From contig SLAO01000173.1 of the NCBI GenBank assembly GCA_007126835.1, positions 1 to 16,433 on the forward strand: a stretch of 16,433 bases of DNA, in the 5' to 3' direction. Below, piece by piece: positions 14,269 through 16,433 of this stretch. Below the pieces are notes generated by a model, which was given only the letters and a program-made list of their open reading frames with translations, had not been told where the DNA came from and made no database searches. The position numbers were made by a program, and so were the translations under genes. The stretch's first letter is position 1. Every line of letters starts with the position of its first letter. This stretch comes from Nitriliruptorales bacterium. Its GTDB lineage: Bacteria; Actinomycetota; Nitriliruptoria; Euzebyales; Egibacteraceae.

Positions 14269-14892
14269 TCAGCCTTCTGCGCCGTTGAGCAGCTCTTCGA
14301 ACGGCACCGGGTGTGCGAAGGGGTCGCCGGCGCGCTGACGGAGGCCTGCGCTCACGAGGGCAGCGAGTTGACTTCCGGCACGCTCGACCCGCTCGGCCAG
14401 TCCCGCCGTTGCCTGGTCGTGGGCCCCCCAGTCACCCGCGGCAGCGAATACCCCGGTGGGCACGACGATCGCCTTGAGATAGGCAAACAGCGGCCGAAGC
14501 GCGTAGTCCAGGGCCAGTGAATGGCGGGCGGTGCCCGCGGTCGCGCCGATCAGCACCGGGCAGTCGCGCAGGGCGTCGGTGTCGAGTACGTCGAAGAACG
14601 TCTTGAACAGCCCGTTGTACGAGCCGCTGAAGATGGGCGTCACCGCGATCAGCCCGTCGGCCTCGGCCACGGCTGTCTTGGCGCGTCGCAGCTGACCGCT
14701 GGCGAAGTGGGTCAGCAGATCGTTCGTCAGGTCGTGCGCAAGTTCGCGGAGCTCGAGCACTTCGACGTCGATCTCGTCGCCGCTGGCACGCAGCTGTGCT
14801 GCGGTCGCGTCGGCCAGGAGATCGGCAAGGAGCCTGGACGAAGAGGGTTCGCTTAGCCCTGCGGACACGACGGCGATGGAGCGTGTGGTCAT
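14269..14892 (-). CDS. LLM-partnered NAD(P)H-dependent FMN reductase, CE1759 family
   Basis: A 207-residue flavodoxin-fold FMN reductase. It starts RSIAVVSAGLSEPSSSRLLADLL, where the Ser-rich loop (10-20) binds FMN phosphate. It continues with TPIFSGSYNGLFKTFFDVLD (85-104) and GATAGTARHSLALDYALRPLFAYLKA (117-141), the usual FMN-binding and dimer segments. The size, sequence style and position directly after a CE1758-type luciferase-like monooxygenase identify it as the paired reductase that supplies reduced FMN. The start codon overlaps the monooxygenase stop by 4 bases (ATGA at 14889-14892), so translation is almost surely coupled. The pair's substrate is not known. Its 3' end lies 13 bp from the convergent membrane protein gene, without a separate hairpin. 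Confidence 0.92.
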   Translation of the reverse strand: MTTRSIAVVSAGLSEPSSSRLLADLLADATAAQLRASGDEIDVEVLELRELAHDLTNDLLTHFASGQLRRAKTAVAEADGLIAVTPIFSGSYNGLFKTFFDVLDTDALRDCPVLIGATAGTARHSLALDYALRPLFAYLKAIVVPTGVFAAAGDWGAHDQATAGLAERVERAGSQLAALVSAGLRQRAGDPFAHPVPFEELLNGAEG

Positions 14893-15983
14893 CCTGCCTC
14901 CTGCGCCTCGAGCCGGGCTGTGGCCTTGCGGCTGTCGTGCGTGGGCGCGTCTGGGACGTGCGGGGGCCGTCCCGTTGCCATCTCCTTGCGGAGCACGGGC
15001 ACGACCTCGGTGCCGAGCACCTCGATCTGCTCGAGCACGGTGGGAAGGGGGAGCCCGGCGTGGTCCATGAGGAACAGCTGGCGCTGGTAATCGCCGACGT
15101 GGTTCCGCATGGCGGCGTACCGCTCGATGACCTGCTGGGGACTGCCGACGGTCAGCGGAGTCTCGGCGGTGTACTCCTCGAGCGACGGCCCGTGGCCGTA
15201 CACGGGAGCCACGTCGAAATAGGGTCGGAACTCACGCACCGCATCCTGGCTGTTGGGGCGCATGAACGCCTGGCCGCCCAAGCCGACGATGGCTTGGTCG
15301 GCGCGGCCGTGCCCGTGCTCCTCGAAGCGCCGGCGGTACAGCCCGACGATCTTCTCGACGAAGTCGATCGGCCAGAAGATGTTGTTGTGGAAGAAGCCGT
15401 CGCCGTAGAAGGCGGCCTGCTCGGCGATCTCCGGGCTGCGGATCGACCCGTGCCACACGAACGGGGGCACCCCATCGAGTGGTCGCGGGGTGGACGTGAA
15501 GCCCTGCAGCGGCGTCCGGAACCGGCCCTCCCAGTTGACGACGTCCTCGCGCCACAGCCGGTGCAGCAGCGCGTAGTTCTCGATCGCCAGCGGGATGCCC
15601 TGGCGGATGTCCTGACCGAACCATGGATAGACCGGGCCCATGTTGCCCCGGCCCAGCATCAGGTCCACCCGACCGTCGGCGAGGTGCTGCAGCATCGCGT
15701 AGTCCTCGGCGATCTTGACCGGGTCGTTGGTGGTGATCAGCGTGGTGGCCGTGGACAGGATCAGCCGCTCGGTGCGCGCCGCGATCCAACCGAGCATGGT
15801 CGTCGGCGACGACGGGACGAACGGCGGGTTGTGGTGCTCGCCGGTGGCGAACACGTCGAGTCCGACCTCCTCGGCCTTCAGCGCGATCTCGAGCATCGCC
15901 TTGATCCGCTCACCCTCGGTGGGGGTTCGGCCGGTGGTGGGGTCGGGGGTAACGTCGCCGACCGAGAAGATCCCGAACTGCAT
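14889..15983 (-). CDS. luciferase-like FMN-dependent monooxygenase, CE1758 family
   Basis: A 364-residue TIM-barrel flavin monooxygenase of the bacterial-luciferase-like group. The opening MQFGIFSVGDVTPDPTTGRTPTE, then ALKAEEVGLDVFATGEHHNPPFVPSSP (His50, His51) and LMLGRGNMGPVYPWFG (109-123), match the CE1758 family, whose members occur with a dedicated FMN reductase. Here that reductase follows with a 4-bp overlap. The enzyme is expected to oxygenate an unknown organic substrate with O2 and FMNH2 in the cytoplasm. ATG 15983 is chosen over GTG 15992: the Shine-Dalgarno AAGGTGG (15989-15995) lies 5 bases from the ATG and contains the GTG, and family members begin at this Met. The C-terminal tail (about 345-364) is charged and probably flexible. 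A promoter with TATGAT is visible upstream. Confidence 0.93.
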   Translation of the reverse strand: MQFGIFSVGDVTPDPTTGRTPTEGERIKAMLEIALKAEEVGLDVFATGEHHNPPFVPSSPTTMLGWIAARTERLILSTATTLITTNDPVKIAEDYAMLQHLADGRVDLMLGRGNMGPVYPWFGQDIRQGIPLAIENYALLHRLWREDVVNWEGRFRTPLQGFTSTPRPLDGVPPFVWHGSIRSPEIAEQAAFYGDGFFHNNIFWPIDFVEKIVGLYRRRFEEHGHGRADQAIVGLGGQAFMRPNSQDAVREFRPYFDVAPVYGHGPSLEEYTAETPLTVGSPQQVIERYAAMRNHVGDYQRQLFLMDHAGLPLPTVLEQIEVLGTEVVPVLRKEMATGRPPHVPDAPTHDSRKATARLEAQEAG

Positions 15984-15988
15984 CAAGT

Positions 15989-15995
15989 CCACCTT
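15989..15995 (-). promoter_or_regulatory. ribosome binding site of the monooxygenase gene
   Basis: The minus strand reads AAGGTGG, 5 bases before the ATG at 15983. Because the alternative GTG at 15992 is part of this site, it decides the start in favour of the ATG. Confidence 0.7.
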
Positions 15996-16016
15996 CGATA
16001 GATAGTTGCGCCATCA

Positions 16017-16046
16017 ATCATATCGGGCAACCGTTCAGGTTGTCCG
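16017..16046 (-). promoter_or_regulatory. promoter of the monooxygenase/reductase operon
   Basis: The minus strand shows CGGACA (16041-16046), an 18-bp spacer and TATGAT (16017-16022). Transcription would start near 16010, giving a leader of about 27 bases that contains the Shine-Dalgarno site. The surrounding 16000-16030 is the most AT-rich stretch at this end of the window. Confidence 0.5.
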
Positions 16047-16283
16047 CGCATTCCATGGATGGTGGGTACCGGCTTCGCGCGCCGTGATGGCTTGCTCGGG
16101 GCTGGGAGGTGGGGCTCGCGGTGGGTGTCGGTGACCTCGACGGCCTGCCGAGTCGGGAGGCGGCGTGGCCTGGCTTGGCGGCCGTGCGCGGTTTGATCCC
16201 TTTGGCGAAGATTCACGGGTGTCCGGAGAGGGGAGGGGCGCGGCGCCGGGGTGGTGCGGCGGGACGAATGGGGATGTTTGCCG
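16047..16283. other. non-coding stretch without recognised features
   Basis: Together with its flanks this belongs to a gene-free region from 15984 to the window end. I see no tRNA, no clear ribosome binding site and no frame with a recognisable protein. A minus-strand frame running 16366 to 15983 gives a Pro/Arg/His-rich sequence that crosses both the palindrome and the operon promoter, so I reject it. The last bases (16431-16433) are ATG and could open a gene outside the window. Confidence 0.5.
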
Positions 16284-16331
16284 CGCGGGTGGTACATCTG
16301 CACGAGGTCTCGTGCAGATGTACCACCCGCG
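16284..16331. repeat. 48-bp near-perfect palindrome (23-bp arms, 2-bp centre)
   Basis: The left arm 16284-16306 (CGCGGGTGGTACATC then TGCACGAG) is exactly complementary to the right arm 16309-16331, with only GT (16307-16308) between. It is the strongest inverted repeat in the window. It lies about 300 bp from the nearest recognised gene and has no T-tract on either side. It could be a terminator for a gene to the right, a dimeric protein-binding site, a cruciform, or a dispersed palindromic repeat; the sequence alone does not decide. Confidence 0.9.
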
Positions 16332-16433
16332 TCCGAAACGCCATGGTTTGTCCGGCCCTTGGGCATCGACTGAAGTCCAACGCCCGTCAGGATGGAGTCG
16401 GACAGGGCCAGTGTCCCGCCAGCGTCGGCGATG

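Noticed and set aside
14796..16001. A 401-codon plus-strand frame opposite the monooxygenase gene
   Set aside because: The minus strand encodes a full CE1758-family protein with a Shine-Dalgarno site and coupled partner. The plus-strand product has shadow-type composition (repetitive Val/Asp/Arg/His).
15983..16366. A 127-codon minus-strand frame upstream of the monooxygenase
   Set aside because: It crosses the 48-bp palindrome, the operon promoter and the ribosome binding site. It has no good start context, and its Pro/Arg/His-rich product shows no domain.
1..16433. tRNA, rRNA or mobile-element genes
   Set aside because: I looked for T-arm signatures (GGTTCGAATCC-like), rRNA segments and transposase or integrase motifs on both strands and saw none. 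A covariance-model search would settle small RNAs.

Overview
The window is GC-rich (about 70 %) bacterial chromosome with strong G/C at third codon positions, GTG/TTG starts, actinobacterial-type −10 boxes (TANNNT) and apparent leaderless genes. It carries an actinobacterial gene pair, a CE1758-type luciferase-like monooxygenase with its CE1759-type FMN reductase. It most likely comes from an actinomycetote; a deep-branching class is possible, but the sequence alone does not fix the genus. I saw no rRNA, tRNA, CRISPR array, transposase, integrase or phage gene.

Layout, left to right. (1) 1-286: a 24-bp tandem repeat array behind a small membrane protein gene (minus, 287-592). (2) 865-1833 plus: YihY/BrkB-type membrane protein. 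(3) 1972-4177 minus: an AspT/YidE-type transporter with two RCK_C domains, followed by a small membrane protein of the YdjM/DUF457 type. (4) 4341-5009 minus: a conserved protein of unknown function, divergent from 5236-6639 plus, a GabD1-like semialdehyde dehydrogenase. (5) 6639-6790: two copies of a 44-bp hairpin element plus a 14-bp-stem terminator, between convergent genes. (6) 6795-7742 minus: a CmpX/MscS-related membrane protein with a C-terminal helix-turn-helix-like domain. (7) 7910-8848 plus: ketopantoate reductase family. (8) 8912-9505 minus and 9583-10848 plus: an ArsR-type regulator divergent from an MFS exporter, with overlapping, apparently leaderless promoters. (9) 10882-11601 minus: exported M15 (VanY-type) peptidase. 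(10) 11777-12598 minus: a PhnD-like binding protein without signal peptide, divergent from 12862-13545 plus, a voltage-sensor/K+-channel-like protein without the normal selectivity filter. (11) 13546-13757: an exact 33-bp direct duplication. (12) 13758-14255 plus: four-helix membrane protein. (13) 14269-15983 minus: the FMN reductase and luciferase-like monooxygenase, overlapping by 4 bp. (14) 15984-16433: promoter for that pair, otherwise non-coding, with a 48-bp near-perfect palindrome.

Functionally this is mostly accessory and housekeeping membrane, redox and transport genes rather than one pathway. The clearest two-gene units are the regulator/exporter pair and the flavin monooxygenase/reductase pair. 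I did not find a convincing large new system. The items most worth following are the filterless channel-like protein, the HTH-tailed channel-like protein, the cytoplasmic-looking PhnD homologue, the protein carrying the WNSNS motif, and the 48-bp palindrome.
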